Positions 1 to 7,112 of a stretch of 11,986 nucleotides of DNA are shown here, one piece after another. A program made the position numbers and the translations under genes. Each line of letters begins with the position of its first letter. Within the stretch, counting starts at the first letter, position 1. Origin of the DNA: Kordia sp045105435. Its GTDB lineage: Bacteria; Bacteroidota; Bacteroidia; Flavobacteriales; Flavobacteriaceae. The stretch spans positions 1 through 11,986 of the forward strand of contig NZ_JBGCDL010000306.1 in the NCBI RefSeq assembly GCF_045105435.1, written 5' to 3'. The notes beneath the pieces were generated by a model, which ran no database searches, was not told the DNA's origin, and was given only the letters and a program-made list of their open reading frames with translations.

Positions 1-2912
1 ATTTCAATACTGTCATTTTCGGCTAATTCATAGCTAAATGCTTGTTTTCGTTGTTGACGAATTCCTTTGTCTAAAAACTTGTGATCTACCCACAAAATTT
101 CTTGATTTTCATCATAATACGTAACCAATAATTGCGGAACCGTAATTTCTTGCAATCCGCTATTGAATATATTTCCGTTAATGGTTTTTTGGTTGATATT
201 TAGATCGCTCAGTACCATATTTTTGTATAAGTCTAAACCAGCAACATTTCCTGCGGCTTGCAAGTTGAATTTCGTTGGTGTATCAGTAAAATCTACAGGC
301 GTAAATTCATCTGGATTGAAGGTTTCTGGAATAGAATCTTGTGTTTTTGACCACGCAATTCCCTCAAAATTAATACGGAATGAGGTTACTTCTTTCGGCA
401 TCAATTTATGTTTGATGTGATATTTTGCATTGTACGTTGCCAATTCCACATTTTTGTCATTGTATAATGTTCCTTTTAGCACGACATCGGCTGGCACATT
501 GTCTATGTTTTGCACTTCTCCCAAAATGGCATAATGTCCGTTGTGTTTCACCAATTTTGCCGAAATGATTTCCAAAACAGGTTGTTTTAAAACATCTTCA
601 TGATACGTTTGTTCTGTTGTAATACGTCTTCTTCCATGATTGAAATAGGCAGTTTTATTGTTGGAAAATAATTGATCTGGTGGCAAATCGGCTTCTACCA
701 TTTCTGCTTGTAAAAACCATTTTCCGTTCTGTTTTATAACTGTTTTATAGTCTGATTTTTCAATTTTTTCCAACGGCGTAATCCATTTTGTGATGACTTT
801 TACTGTTACCAAACTGTCGGTTTCCGTTTTAATTTCGGTTTCTATCGCGTCTAGTTTTGCGTACGAACTTAGCAATCCGTCTGTCGATGAAATTTCTAAC
901 ATGTATTGTGCAATCGTCAATTTATTTTCTGGATTTATAAAACTGTGTGCTTTTTCAAACTCTTTAAAATCGAGTGCATCATAATAGGCTTTTACTACAT
1001 TTTCTGGTGAACGTTGCGCATCGTTTTTAATGTAAAATTGATACGTTCCAAATGCTAAAATTCCAATTAGAATGATTGCCCAAATATGACTCACTTTCAC
1101 AACTTTGCTAGAAAATTTTGCGTAGCTTTTATTGAATTTTAAATATACATCTGAATCATTTCGCTTTCGCTGGATATACCTCAGAAAGATAGGTTGAATG
1201 TTGAGTAAAAACGCCAGTATTACGGTCATGAACGGTACAATTCCCCATAGCATTTTTTGCCAGGTTGAAATTTCATCTTTTGCCAAAATGGACGAAAGTG
1301 GCGGAACGTTTAGTTTTTCCCAAACCATGATTCCGTTTTCTAATTGTGGTAATCGTTGCCATCCGCAGAAATAGAGAATTGGATCGTAGAATTTATCGTT
1401 TGAGAAGATGTATTTTAGATTGTATTTTTCGGGTGTTGTTAAGAATTGTTGCAATGAACCAATTCCGGCAACTCCTTTAAATTTTGAGTTTTCTAACCGT
1501 TCTATTGGTCGTGTTGTGAGTTCTGGCAAACGACGTGCCGAATGATAGTTTCCGTCAACAGTTAACGCTTTTGTTTGTGCCGATAACCAAGCCATTTGAT
1601 CGCCAAAACCTAAAGTAAGGTATCGCCACTGATCATGATCATCTTGATTGAGAAAATTCACGATTGGCAACATGTTTATTTTTTGCGGTTGCGATGGTCT
1701 GAAATAACCTAAACTCATTGTAAAAATAGTCATGAAGACAAATAAAACTGCCAATCCGCCACCAATGATTCTGTGATAAATGACACCAAATTTTTCTTGT
1801 AGATATGTTTTTAAGTCTGCTTCTGAAAAACGATAGATGAATTCGCCAAAAAGCGGCAATGACATGATGGAAGCCCATAATGTGAATCTGTCTAAAGTTA
1901 GGATATTGAAAGCCGTTTCACCCAAAATCATACGTGGAATCGGAGTTGTGCCGCCAGTTCCTAACACAAATAGTAACGTAATTGATAAACCAAAAAATAG
2001 ATAACGTTTGCTGTAATATCTATAGAAAATGTATGGTAATAGGAAGAGTAGTATTCCCCAAGGAATTAAGAAGAATACCAATCCTGATGATGTTATTTCT
2101 AAGAAGTGATCGCGTGAACCATGTGGAATTGGCACTTGCGTGATTGGATTGTTTTTGGAGTTGATCCAATACGGTAAAATACAACCGACAATAACGACCA
2201 AAGAACACATTCCGAAACCAACAATGCGTTTAAAGAGTTTCTTAAAGTTTCTCCAGAATACCCAAAAAGTGACTTCTTTACTTGTATTGACTTCTTCGCG
2301 CGCAGCGTCCATAATGACCATTCCGATCAACGGAAATATGAAAAAGATCATTCCAAATATTGGTGTCACATGATGTGAAGTTACCGTAACCGCAATCAGC
2401 GAAAGCGATGTAAAGAAGTATTTGTATTTGCCAGTTTTTAACCAAAGGTAAATCTCCGGAAGGGCATGCATTAATATTGAAATTCCCACTATACTTGGCA
2501 ATTGTCCAAAGATGTGCAAGGTTTCTACAAAAGACGACGAGAAAACTGCTAGCATTGCTGCATAACCTGCTACTCTTTTGTTTCCTGTTAGGAGTAACGA
2601 GAAACGATAGGTTCCTGTAATGAATAGGATGATGGCGATAATAGCGACTGCGAATAAACCGAATTTTAAACCGCCAATGAACGATAACGCACCAATAGAT
2701 TGATGTACTAGCGGCGGATAACTCATTACGGAGAATCCTGTGTACCATTTGTAGTTCCAAGGTTCAAACCAACTGTTTGCGTAATGATCGGCAAAGAAAA
2801 GGTGAATTAACGCGTCGTACGTAGTTTCTAAAGTGAAAAAGATAGATGTACCATGAAACACAACTCCGAGAAGTAGTGCTAATAGTAATAATTTATTTGT
2901 AGTCTCTTTCAT
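1..2912 (-). CDS. Large polytopic membrane protein, GT-C/PTPS-related-like, with FxLYD-like tail (3' end beyond window)
   Basis: The frame is open from the ATG at 2912 down to base 1 (970 codons, no stop), so the C-terminus lies outside the window. The N-terminus is a hydrophobic helix (residues 7-28) followed by an extracytoplasmic-looking stretch with D33 and H37 in TTYDALIHLFFADHY and later MSYPPLVH. This layout is typical of GT-C-fold glycosyltransferases and of the membrane family called PTPS-related. Many hydrophobic segments follow up to about residue 500, and a last pair of helices lies near 545-628. After these comes a soluble part: an NTF2/DUF4878-like stretch (from about 635, SPENVVKAYYDAL) and two FxLYD-like beta units (about 776-825 and 888-960). 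The product is probably an integral inner-membrane protein with an exposed C-terminal region. Sugar transfer from a polyprenyl-phosphate donor is inference. It is divergent from the receiver-glycosyltransferase gene. Reading frame is secure; family assignment is moderate. Confidence 0.72.
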   Translation of the reverse strand, partial: MKETTNKLLLLALLLGVVFHGTSIFFTLETTYDALIHLFFADHYANSWFEPWNYKWYTGFSVMSYPPLVHQSIGALSFIGGLKFGLFAVAIIAIILFITGTYRFSLLLTGNKRVAGYAAMLAVFSSSFVETLHIFGQLPSIVGISILMHALPEIYLWLKTGKYKYFFTSLSLIAVTVTSHHVTPIFGMIFFIFPLIGMVIMDAAREEVNTSKEVTFWVFWRNFKKLFKRIVGFGMCSLVVIVGCILPYWINSKNNPITQVPIPHGSRDHFLEITSSGLVFFLIPWGILLFLLPYIFYRYYSKRYLFFGLSITLLFVLGTGGTTPIPRMILGETAFNILTLDRFTLWASIMSLPLFGEFIYRFSEADLKTYLQEKFGVIYHRIIGGGLAVLFVFMTIFTMSLGYFRPSQPQKINMLPIVNFLNQDDHDQWRYLTLGFGDQMAWLSAQTKALTVDGNYHSARRLPELTTRPIERLENSKFKGVAGIGSLQQFLTTPEKYNLKYIFSNDKFYDPILYFCGWQRLPQLENGIMVWEKLNVPPLSSILAKDEISTWQKMLWGIVPFMTVILAFLLNIQPIFLRYIQRKRNDSDVYLKFNKSYAKFSSKVVKVSHIWAIILIGILAFGTYQFYIKNDAQRSPENVVKAYYDALDFKEFEKAHSFINPENKLTIAQYMLEISSTDGLLSSYAKLDAIETEIKTETDSLVTVKVITKWITPLEKIEKSDYKTVIKQNGKWFLQAEMVEADLPPDQLFSNNKTAYFNHGRRRITTEQTYHEDVLKQPVLEIISAKLVKHNGHYAILGEVQNIDNVPADVVLKGTLYNDKNVELATYNAKYHIKHKLMPKEVTSFRINFEGIAWSKTQDSIPETFNPDEFTPVDFTDTPTKFNLQAAGNVAGLDLYKNMVLSDLNINQKTINGNIFNSGLQEITVPQLLVTYYDENQEILWVDHKFLDKGIRQQRKQAFSYELAENDSIE

Positions 2913-3027
2913 GTTTAAAAGTACAGCGTTTTCGATGAAGTAAAGATAAAGTACTGTTTTTTTAATTGGACTGTAGTAAACTTCCGTTCGTCTAAAGAAA
3001 TTCTCACTTTGGGCATTCTGACGACTT

Positions 3028-3055
3028 TTTGCGGTGTTTGTCAACTACTTTTGAC
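3028..3055 (+). promoter_or_regulatory. Candidate promoter and operator of the receiver-glycosyltransferase gene
   Basis: In the 209-base divergent intergenic region, TACTTTTG at 3046-3053 fits the Bacteroidota -7 box TAnnTTTG. A TTTG at 3028-3031 could serve as the -33 box, but the 14-base spacing is shorter than usual. An inverted repeat GTCAA-N6-TTGAC (3040-3055) overlaps the -7 box and could be an operator. Transcription would start about 60 bases before the ATG at 3122. For the divergent gene, the best minus-strand -7 match is TATCTTTA (complement of 2941-2948), which is weaker. Nothing else was recognised in 2913-3121. Confidence 0.4.
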
Positions 3056-3121
3056 CTGTAAGTCATTCGGAAAATAACACGAATGCCACTCAAAATAATA
3101 ATCAAATTAAAATAACATACG

Positions 3122-4300
3122 ATGAAAATTTTAGCTATTGACGACCAAAAATTAGTGTTGATTCCTATAGAAAGCAGATTGGCTGAATTAGGATATGAAG
3201 TGTTAACTGAAACAAACGCATTGAAAGGAATGGAATTGTATGATTCTTTTCAGCCTGATTTGGTTATTGTTGATATGAATATGCCAACAGTTTCTGGAAT
3301 GGAAATCGTAAAACACATCCGTAGAGATAAACAAGACGATACGCCAATTATGATATTATCTGGAAATACCGATGATGAAATGATTACAGAAGGTTTTGAT
3401 TTGGGTGTGAACGATTACATGAAGAAACCCTTGAGTTTGAATGAAGTTTGTGCTCGTGTAAAACGATTGATTGGTGTACCTCAACATACTACGATTACAA
3501 ATGCAAATACGGTAATGATTCAGCAAAGATGTGTTGGTGTTGTGATTCCGTGTTATAATGAAGCAGAACGTTTGTTGAGTACTGAGTTTACCGATTTTGT
3601 AGATCGTAATTCGGGATATCGTTTGTGTTTTGTGAATGATGGAAGTAAAGATGCAACTTTAGAAGTTTTGCACGATTTGCAGAAAGGTAGAGAAGATTTT
3701 ATTACAATATATGATTGTGAGCAAAACGGCGGAAAAGCAGAAGCTGTTCGTTTGGGAATGCTACACATGGCAAAACAAGACGATTTGGATTATATCGGAT
3801 TTTTGGATGCAGATTTGTCTACCGATTTGGCTGATTTTGACGAGTTGGTTTCTACGATTGAAGATTCAGATTTTAAGATTGTGAGCGGCTCAAGAATTAG
3901 CAGAATGGGCGCAAATATTACGAAAGAATCGGCGCGTAAAGTAATTAGTATGACAATTAATTTAATTATCAGAACTATTTTATCGATGAATTTTAAAGAC
4001 ACACAATGTGGTGCAAAGATTTTTCATAAAGACGTAATTCATTTGGCATTTGACAAGAAGTTTATCACAAAGTGGTTGTTTGATGTAGAGATTTTTATGC
4101 GTATGCGTAGACATTTCGGATTGGATAAAGCAAGAGCAATGATGTGCGAGAAGCCTTTGAAACGTTGGATTCATGCAGATGGTTCTAAGTTATCTATGAA
4201 AGATTCTATTAAGATTATTGGTCAATTAGGACAGATTGCTTGGTCGTATAGAAGTAAAAAAAAAGTTTCAACTAATCTCGATTTAGATGTTGCAATCTAA
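3122..4300 (+). CDS. Response-regulator receiver domain fused to family 2 glycosyltransferase (polyprenyl-phosphate sugar synthase type)
   Basis: This is a 392-residue soluble protein. Residues 1-118 form a CheY-like receiver: acidic pair D7-D8, phosphoacceptor D51 (VIVDMNMP), S80 in place of the conserved Thr/Ser, and K102-P103. A linker of about 20 residues leads to a GT-A family 2 domain: VIPCYNEAER (141-150), VNDGSKD (171-177), NGGKAEAVR (202-210), metal-binding DAD (229-231), SGSR (255-258), DTQCGAK (293-299), LFDVE (319-323) and KRWIHADGSK (347-356). These motifs match dolichyl-phosphate mannose synthase/DPM1-like enzymes, which move a sugar from a nucleotide to polyprenyl phosphate. 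There is no C-terminal membrane anchor, as in soluble DPM1 forms. Both domains keep their key residues, so phosphorylation-controlled sugar transfer is likely but inferred. No cognate histidine kinase lies in the window. The start ATG gives a complete receiver beta-1 strand (MKILAIDD). Confidence 0.93.
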   Translation: MKILAIDDQKLVLIPIESRLAELGYEVLTETNALKGMELYDSFQPDLVIVDMNMPTVSGMEIVKHIRRDKQDDTPIMILSGNTDDEMITEGFDLGVNDYMKKPLSLNEVCARVKRLIGVPQHTTITNANTVMIQQRCVGVVIPCYNEAERLLSTEFTDFVDRNSGYRLCFVNDGSKDATLEVLHDLQKGREDFITIYDCEQNGGKAEAVRLGMLHMAKQDDLDYIGFLDADLSTDLADFDELVSTIEDSDFKIVSGSRISRMGANITKESARKVISMTINLIIRTILSMNFKDTQCGAKIFHKDVIHLAFDKKFITKWLFDVEIFMRMRRHFGLDKARAMMCEKPLKRWIHADGSKLSMKDSIKIIGQLGQIAWSYRSKKKVSTNLDLDVAI

Positions 4301-4307
4301 GTTTCTC

Positions 4308-4377
4308 TTGTCATTCCTGCGTAGGCAGGAATCTATAATGCTTCAAATTGGATTCCGCAATAAATGCGGAATGACAA
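4308..4377. repeat. Palindromic intergenic repeat (REP/MITE-like, double hairpin)
   Basis: The element begins 8 bases after the stop codon at 4300. Its ends are perfect inverted copies: TTGTCATTCC (4308-4317) and GGAATGACAA (4368-4377). Inside are two hairpins: ATTCCTGC/GCAGGAAT (4313-4320 with 4325-4332, 4-base loop) and ATTCCGCA/TGCGGAAT (4352-4359 with 4365-4372, 5-base loop). The inner arms GGAATC (4328-4333) and GATTCC (4351-4356) can also pair, so one long stem and two separate hairpins are alternative folds. Such tcattcc-type elements are known as dispersed intergenic repeats in Bacteroidota. Copy number cannot be seen here. It may also end transcription of the upstream gene, although no T-run follows. 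Confidence 0.75.
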
Positions 4378-4409
4378 CAAATAAAATTAAAGATATAACA
4401 AAATAAGTT

Positions 4410-4440
4410 CCCCCAGATTCCCCTTGGTTTCCCTAAACCC
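4410..4440 (-). other. G-quadruplex-capable tract
   Basis: The plus strand has four C-runs: 4410-4414 (5), 4420-4423 (4), 4431-4433 (3) and 4438-4440 (3), separated by 5, 7 and 4 bases. The minus strand therefore meets the usual G3+N1-7 rule for an intramolecular G-quadruplex, and the plus strand could form an i-motif. It lies between the palindromic repeat and the ATG at 4455, only 14 bases from that start. In AT-rich surroundings this is unlikely base composition, but folding and function are untested. Confidence 0.6.
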
Positions 4441-4454
4441 TAAAATATACCTAC

Positions 4455-4892
4455 ATGATGAAGATTGGAATTTTAATAGTATTCCAGAATGATGAAAGCG
4501 CAATTGAAGCGCAAAAATTTGCAGCATTGTTTGCAGAAAAAAAGAAGTTAGCTGTTTGTTTTGTAAATAATGGAAGTACAGATAATACACTCGAATTATT
4601 GAAAGAGATTCAAGAAGAAGCTAGTATTTCGATTTCAGTTATTGATGTCAAGAAAAGTCGTGGTCATACTACCGCTATGAAGGCTGGTGTTCGGTATTTG
4701 ACGAGTCAGCACGATTTGCCTTATATTTTGTGTTTGCAACAGTATGCTTCAAACGATTTTTCAATGCTAGAAAAAGTATTTCGTATTATCGAAAAAGAGA
4801 AAGGCTTTTTTAAAGGATTGTTTAAAAAAACCAAGCGCATGGTGTATAAGAACGTGTTTTCGTTGCGTGGTGTTTTGGATATGGCTTGTTAG
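4455..4892 (+). CDS. Truncated, probably inactive family 2 glycosyltransferase-like protein
   Basis: The 145-residue product resembles the glycosyltransferase half of the preceding gene: FVNNGSTDNTLELLKEIQ (36-53) against FVNDGSKDATLEVLHDLQ, and KSRGHTTAMKAGVRYL (67-82) against NGGKAEAVRLGM. At the site of the catalytic DAD it has QQY (95-97, in YILCLQQYASND), and the Asp of VNDGS is Asn. Metal and nucleotide-sugar binding are therefore probably lost. The protein stops at LDMAC (141-145), which aligns with the DTQCG motif of the neighbour, so the acceptor-side half is absent and about 17 residues are also missing before that point. It could be a decayed duplicate, or a small non-catalytic partner of the upstream enzyme. 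ATG at 4458 is an alternative start. The open frame favours some retention, and no clear ribosome-binding signal was seen. Confidence 0.68.
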   Translation: MMKIGILIVFQNDESAIEAQKFAALFAEKKKLAVCFVNNGSTDNTLELLKEIQEEASISISVIDVKKSRGHTTAMKAGVRYLTSQHDLPYILCLQQYASNDFSMLEKVFRIIEKEKGFFKGLFKKTKRMVYKNVFSLRGVLDMAC

Positions 4893-4954
4893 GTGTTTGA
4901 CTGCTTTGCTTATTGGTTGTTGGGTAGTTTTTGTTATTAAACTATAAATCTTTT

Positions 4955-4983
4955 TTTAGACTAAAGAAAATATTTATATTTAG
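4955..4983 (+). promoter_or_regulatory. Candidate operator and promoter region of the endonuclease gene
   Basis: Three alternating half-sites are visible: TTTAG (4955-4959), CTAAA (4961-4965) and TTTAG (4979-4983). The first two form an 11-base odd palindrome, and the last two form a dyad CTAAA-N13-TTTAG ending three bases before the ATG at 4987. A dyad with the same 13-base spacer (CTTAAA-N13-TTTAAG) precedes the methyltransferase. AT-rich TATATTTA (4976-4983) may act as a -7 box but lies very close to the start codon. A regulatory role is inference. Confidence 0.35.
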
Positions 4984-4986
4984 TTT

Positions 4987-5697
4987 ATGAATGAAAGCAA
5001 ACTTATAGAAATTATTACTGGATATTTTAAAGTAAAAATATTTGATAATCACAAGGTTAACTCTATAAAAACTCATTCTAAACTAAAATCTTATAAGATA
5101 AATCCGATTGTAGTTAAGTATTTATCTAAAATACTCGAAAATGATTTTTCGCCAATTGGAATAGCAAAAGCATTGTATTACCCTAGAGTGCTAGGAACTT
5201 CAATTAACACTTCTTTTGGTACTAGAATCCAAAATATGTTTGTAAAATTAAACCTTGCTGAAGGCTCATTAATAAAAGGAATGGATATTGAGTTTGTAGA
5301 TAAAATTGATGGTAGAAAAAAATGGTGTCAGTTAAAATCTGGACCTAATACAATCAATTCCGAAGATGTTAAACCATTAATTAGAAAATTTACAACAGTA
5401 ACCAATTTAGCAAGAACAAACGCAATGAATTTAAATAATTCTGATTTGATTCTTGGTGTTTTATACGGTGAAGAAGATCAGTTAAGTCAACATTATAAAA
5501 AAATTGATGAACAATTTCCTGTTATTATTGGAAAAGAATTTTGGCATAGAATTACTGGGTATCCTGATTTTTATACTAAGCTAGTTACAAATCTGGACAC
5601 AATGATTTTAAATATAGATACTGAAGATTTCTTTAAAGAAGGTTATATGACTTTGGCTAAAGAAATTGAATCTTCTGATTTGTTTGATTTTGAATAA
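4987..5697 (+). CDS. Type II restriction endonuclease, Eco47II-family-like
   Basis: The 236-residue protein resembles the Eco47II endonuclease family (PF09553), whose characterised members cut GGNCC sites. Recognisable segments are YYPRVLGTSINTSFGTRIQ (64-82), KGMDIEFVD (97-105), KKWCQLKSGPNTIN (111-124) and the downstream D127. D100 with Q115-x-K117 fits a variant PD-(D/E)XK nuclease centre in which Gln replaces the usual acidic residue. Length is normal for the family and there is no sign of damage. It is convergent with a C5-cytosine methyltransferase and shares its last 55 bases with that gene. Family recognition is from remembered sequence character, so the GGNCC specificity is a prediction only. 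Base composition is more AT-rich than in the flanking genes, as expected for a transferred restriction-modification unit. Confidence 0.85.
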   Translation: MNESKLIEIITGYFKVKIFDNHKVNSIKTHSKLKSYKINPIVVKYLSKILENDFSPIGIAKALYYPRVLGTSINTSFGTRIQNMFVKLNLAEGSLIKGMDIEFVDKIDGRKKWCQLKSGPNTINSEDVKPLIRKFTTVTNLARTNAMNLNNSDLILGVLYGEEDQLSQHYKKIDEQFPVIIGKEFWHRITGYPDFYTKLVTNLDTMILNIDTEDFFKEGYMTLAKEIESSDLFDFE

Positions 5698-6914
5698 TAT
5701 TGATTCAAAAACTTGATTATTGAATACCCTATTTCCTCTCCTAAATTACAAGGGACTGCATTTCCAATTTGTTTATATTGTTGTGAAACTGAACCCACAA
5801 ACTTCCAGTTATCTGGAAATGTTTGAATTCTAGCATATTCTCTTACAGTAAACGGACGGGTTTCATCTGGATGACATCTTTCTGTTTGTTTTTGCGCTGG
5901 ACTACATGTTAAAGTTAAACTTGGTTCATCCCAACCAATTCTTCTTGCCATTCCTGTTTTTCCTCCACCTAAGTAAAAACTTTTCCCCATGTAAGATTTT
6001 TGAATTTCAAGAGGTAAATCTCTCCAGTACCCTTTTGGTGGAACCATATCAAGAATTTCTTTTTTATGTTCAGGATATTTTGAACCTTCAGATTTTGGAA
6101 CATTACAATCATACAACTCACCTTTTTTCAAAGCATCTGAAAGATTGTATACTTTTTCATGCGGATTTGGGTACTCATACTTGACATCAATATCTTTTCG
6201 TATACCAACTACTATTAATCGTTCTCGTTTTTGAGGAACTTTATAATTTATTGCTTTTAAAACTTGAACAGGAACTACATTATATCCTATTTCGTCTAAA
6301 ATAGAAATCATTCCTTCTAATGTTTTTCCTTTTTCATGAGAAAGTAAACCTTTTACATTTTCCCCAATACAGATTAAAGGTTGAACTTCTTGAACAACTC
6401 GGGCAAATTCATAAAATAATGTTCCTCTAGCATCTTCTAAACCTAACTTTTTTCCTGCGTAGCTGAATGCCTGGCATGGAAAACCACCAGTCACGATTTC
6501 TACTTGATCTTTATAATTACTAAAATCAAAAGACTTTATATCACCTTCTAAAACATTCCAATACGGCCTATTTTCTCGTAGAGTTTGACAAGCCCATTTA
6601 TCTATTTCATTTAAAGCAGCGCATTTTATTCCAGATTTTTCTAGACCAATTGCTAATCCCCCTGCACCAGCAAACAATTCTAAAACCTTATATTCTTTCA
6701 ATGGAATTACATAATTATCTACTATGTCGTCGGCATCAGTTAAAAACAATTCTGAAAGAGAATTTATTTGTTCTTTTTTGTAGATTCTATAATTGCTTAT
6801 TGGTTCTCTAACCGCAGAAAACTTACCTGAGTTATCCCACCTACGTAAAGTTTCTTTACTTTTACCTAAAATTTCAGCAGCTTCTGCTAGAGAATAATAA
6901 TCTTTTATAACCAT
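5643..6914 (-). CDS. DNA (cytosine-5-)-methyltransferase with N-terminal helix-turn-helix
   Basis: The protein has 423 residues from the ATG at 6914; a TTG at 6923 would add three residues and is less likely. Residues 5-50 (YYSLAEAAEILGKSKETLRR, then a wing-like NYRIYKKEQI) form a MerR/excisionase-type DNA-binding domain. C5-methyltransferase motifs follow: I LELFAGAGG (78-86), II NEID (102-105), IV GGFPCQAFSYAG with catalytic C147, VI GENV (184-187), VIII QKRERLIVVG (228-237), a target-recognition region (about 240-335), IX RPFTVREYARIQTFP (353-367) and X QIGNAVP (382-388). All catalytic motifs are intact. It transfers a methyl group from S-adenosylmethionine to cytosine in the site cut by the adjacent endonuclease, protecting host DNA. 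The extra DNA-binding domain may autoregulate the system, as N-terminal HTH regions do in M.EcoRII/M.SsoII-type enzymes; here that is inferred. Confidence 0.95.
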   Translation of the reverse strand: MVIKDYYSLAEAAEILGKSKETLRRWDNSGKFSAVREPISNYRIYKKEQINSLSELFLTDADDIVDNYVIPLKEYKVLELFAGAGGLAIGLEKSGIKCAALNEIDKWACQTLRENRPYWNVLEGDIKSFDFSNYKDQVEIVTGGFPCQAFSYAGKKLGLEDARGTLFYEFARVVQEVQPLICIGENVKGLLSHEKGKTLEGMISILDEIGYNVVPVQVLKAINYKVPQKRERLIVVGIRKDIDVKYEYPNPHEKVYNLSDALKKGELYDCNVPKSEGSKYPEHKKEILDMVPPKGYWRDLPLEIQKSYMGKSFYLGGGKTGMARRIGWDEPSLTLTCSPAQKQTERCHPDETRPFTVREYARIQTFPDNWKFVGSVSQQYKQIGNAVPCNLGEEIGYSIIKFLNQYYSKSNKSEDSISLAKVI

Positions 6915-6924
6915 ATTACACAAC

Positions 6925-6949
6925 CTTAAACAATGGTTACAAATTTAAG
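6925..6949 (-). promoter_or_regulatory. Candidate promoter -7 box and operator dyad of the methyltransferase gene
   Basis: On the minus strand TAAATTTG (complement of 6940-6947) matches the Bacteroidota -7 consensus TAnnTTTG and lies about 26 bases before the ATG at 6914. No convincing -33 TTTG was found. A dyad CTTAAA (6925-6930) / TTTAAG (6944-6949) with a 13-base spacer overlaps this box. A bound repressor would block the promoter, and the enzyme's own helix-turn-helix is the obvious candidate. Confidence 0.42.
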
Positions 6950-7045
6950 AATAAAATTAAAAGAAAAAAGCATTGTTTTACTTTTATTATTTCGACCTTA
7001 AAAGTACTCTTAATTCTGAGTCTATTAGTAAAAAAGAATCGTCCT

Positions 7046-7086
7046 AAAAAACAAAAACTCCAACACTATTATAGCATTGGAGTTTT
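7046..7086 (-). terminator. Intrinsic terminator of the FG-GAP/ASPIC gene
   Basis: A perfect 10-base stem AAAACTCCAA (7054-7063) / TTGGAGTTTT (7077-7086) with a 13-base loop lies 27 bases beyond the stop codon of the minus-strand gene ending at 7113. On the minus strand it is followed by a T-rich run (complement of 7046-7057, interrupted by one G). The rest of 6950-7112 showed no gene or repeat. Confidence 0.88.
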
Positions 7087-7112
7087 GTAAAATATATAAA
7101 TTTATTACTTGT

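Noticed and set aside
1639..2760. Minus-strand and plus-strand short frames in 163-2760
   Set aside because: They are out-of-frame shadows of the continuous membrane-protein frame running from 2912 to the window edge.
4431..4444. Two copies of CCCTAAA, identical to the plant telomere unit
   Set aside because: Only two units in an otherwise clearly bacterial region; better explained as part of the C-run tract.
6915..6923. TTG start for the methyltransferase at 6923
   Set aside because: The ATG at 6914 is three codons downstream and still gives a full helix-turn-helix domain; there is no ribosome-binding signal favouring TTG.
4955..7086. Mobile-element boundaries around the restriction-modification pair
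   Set aside because: I looked for flanking direct or inverted repeats and recombinase genes and saw none that were convincing.
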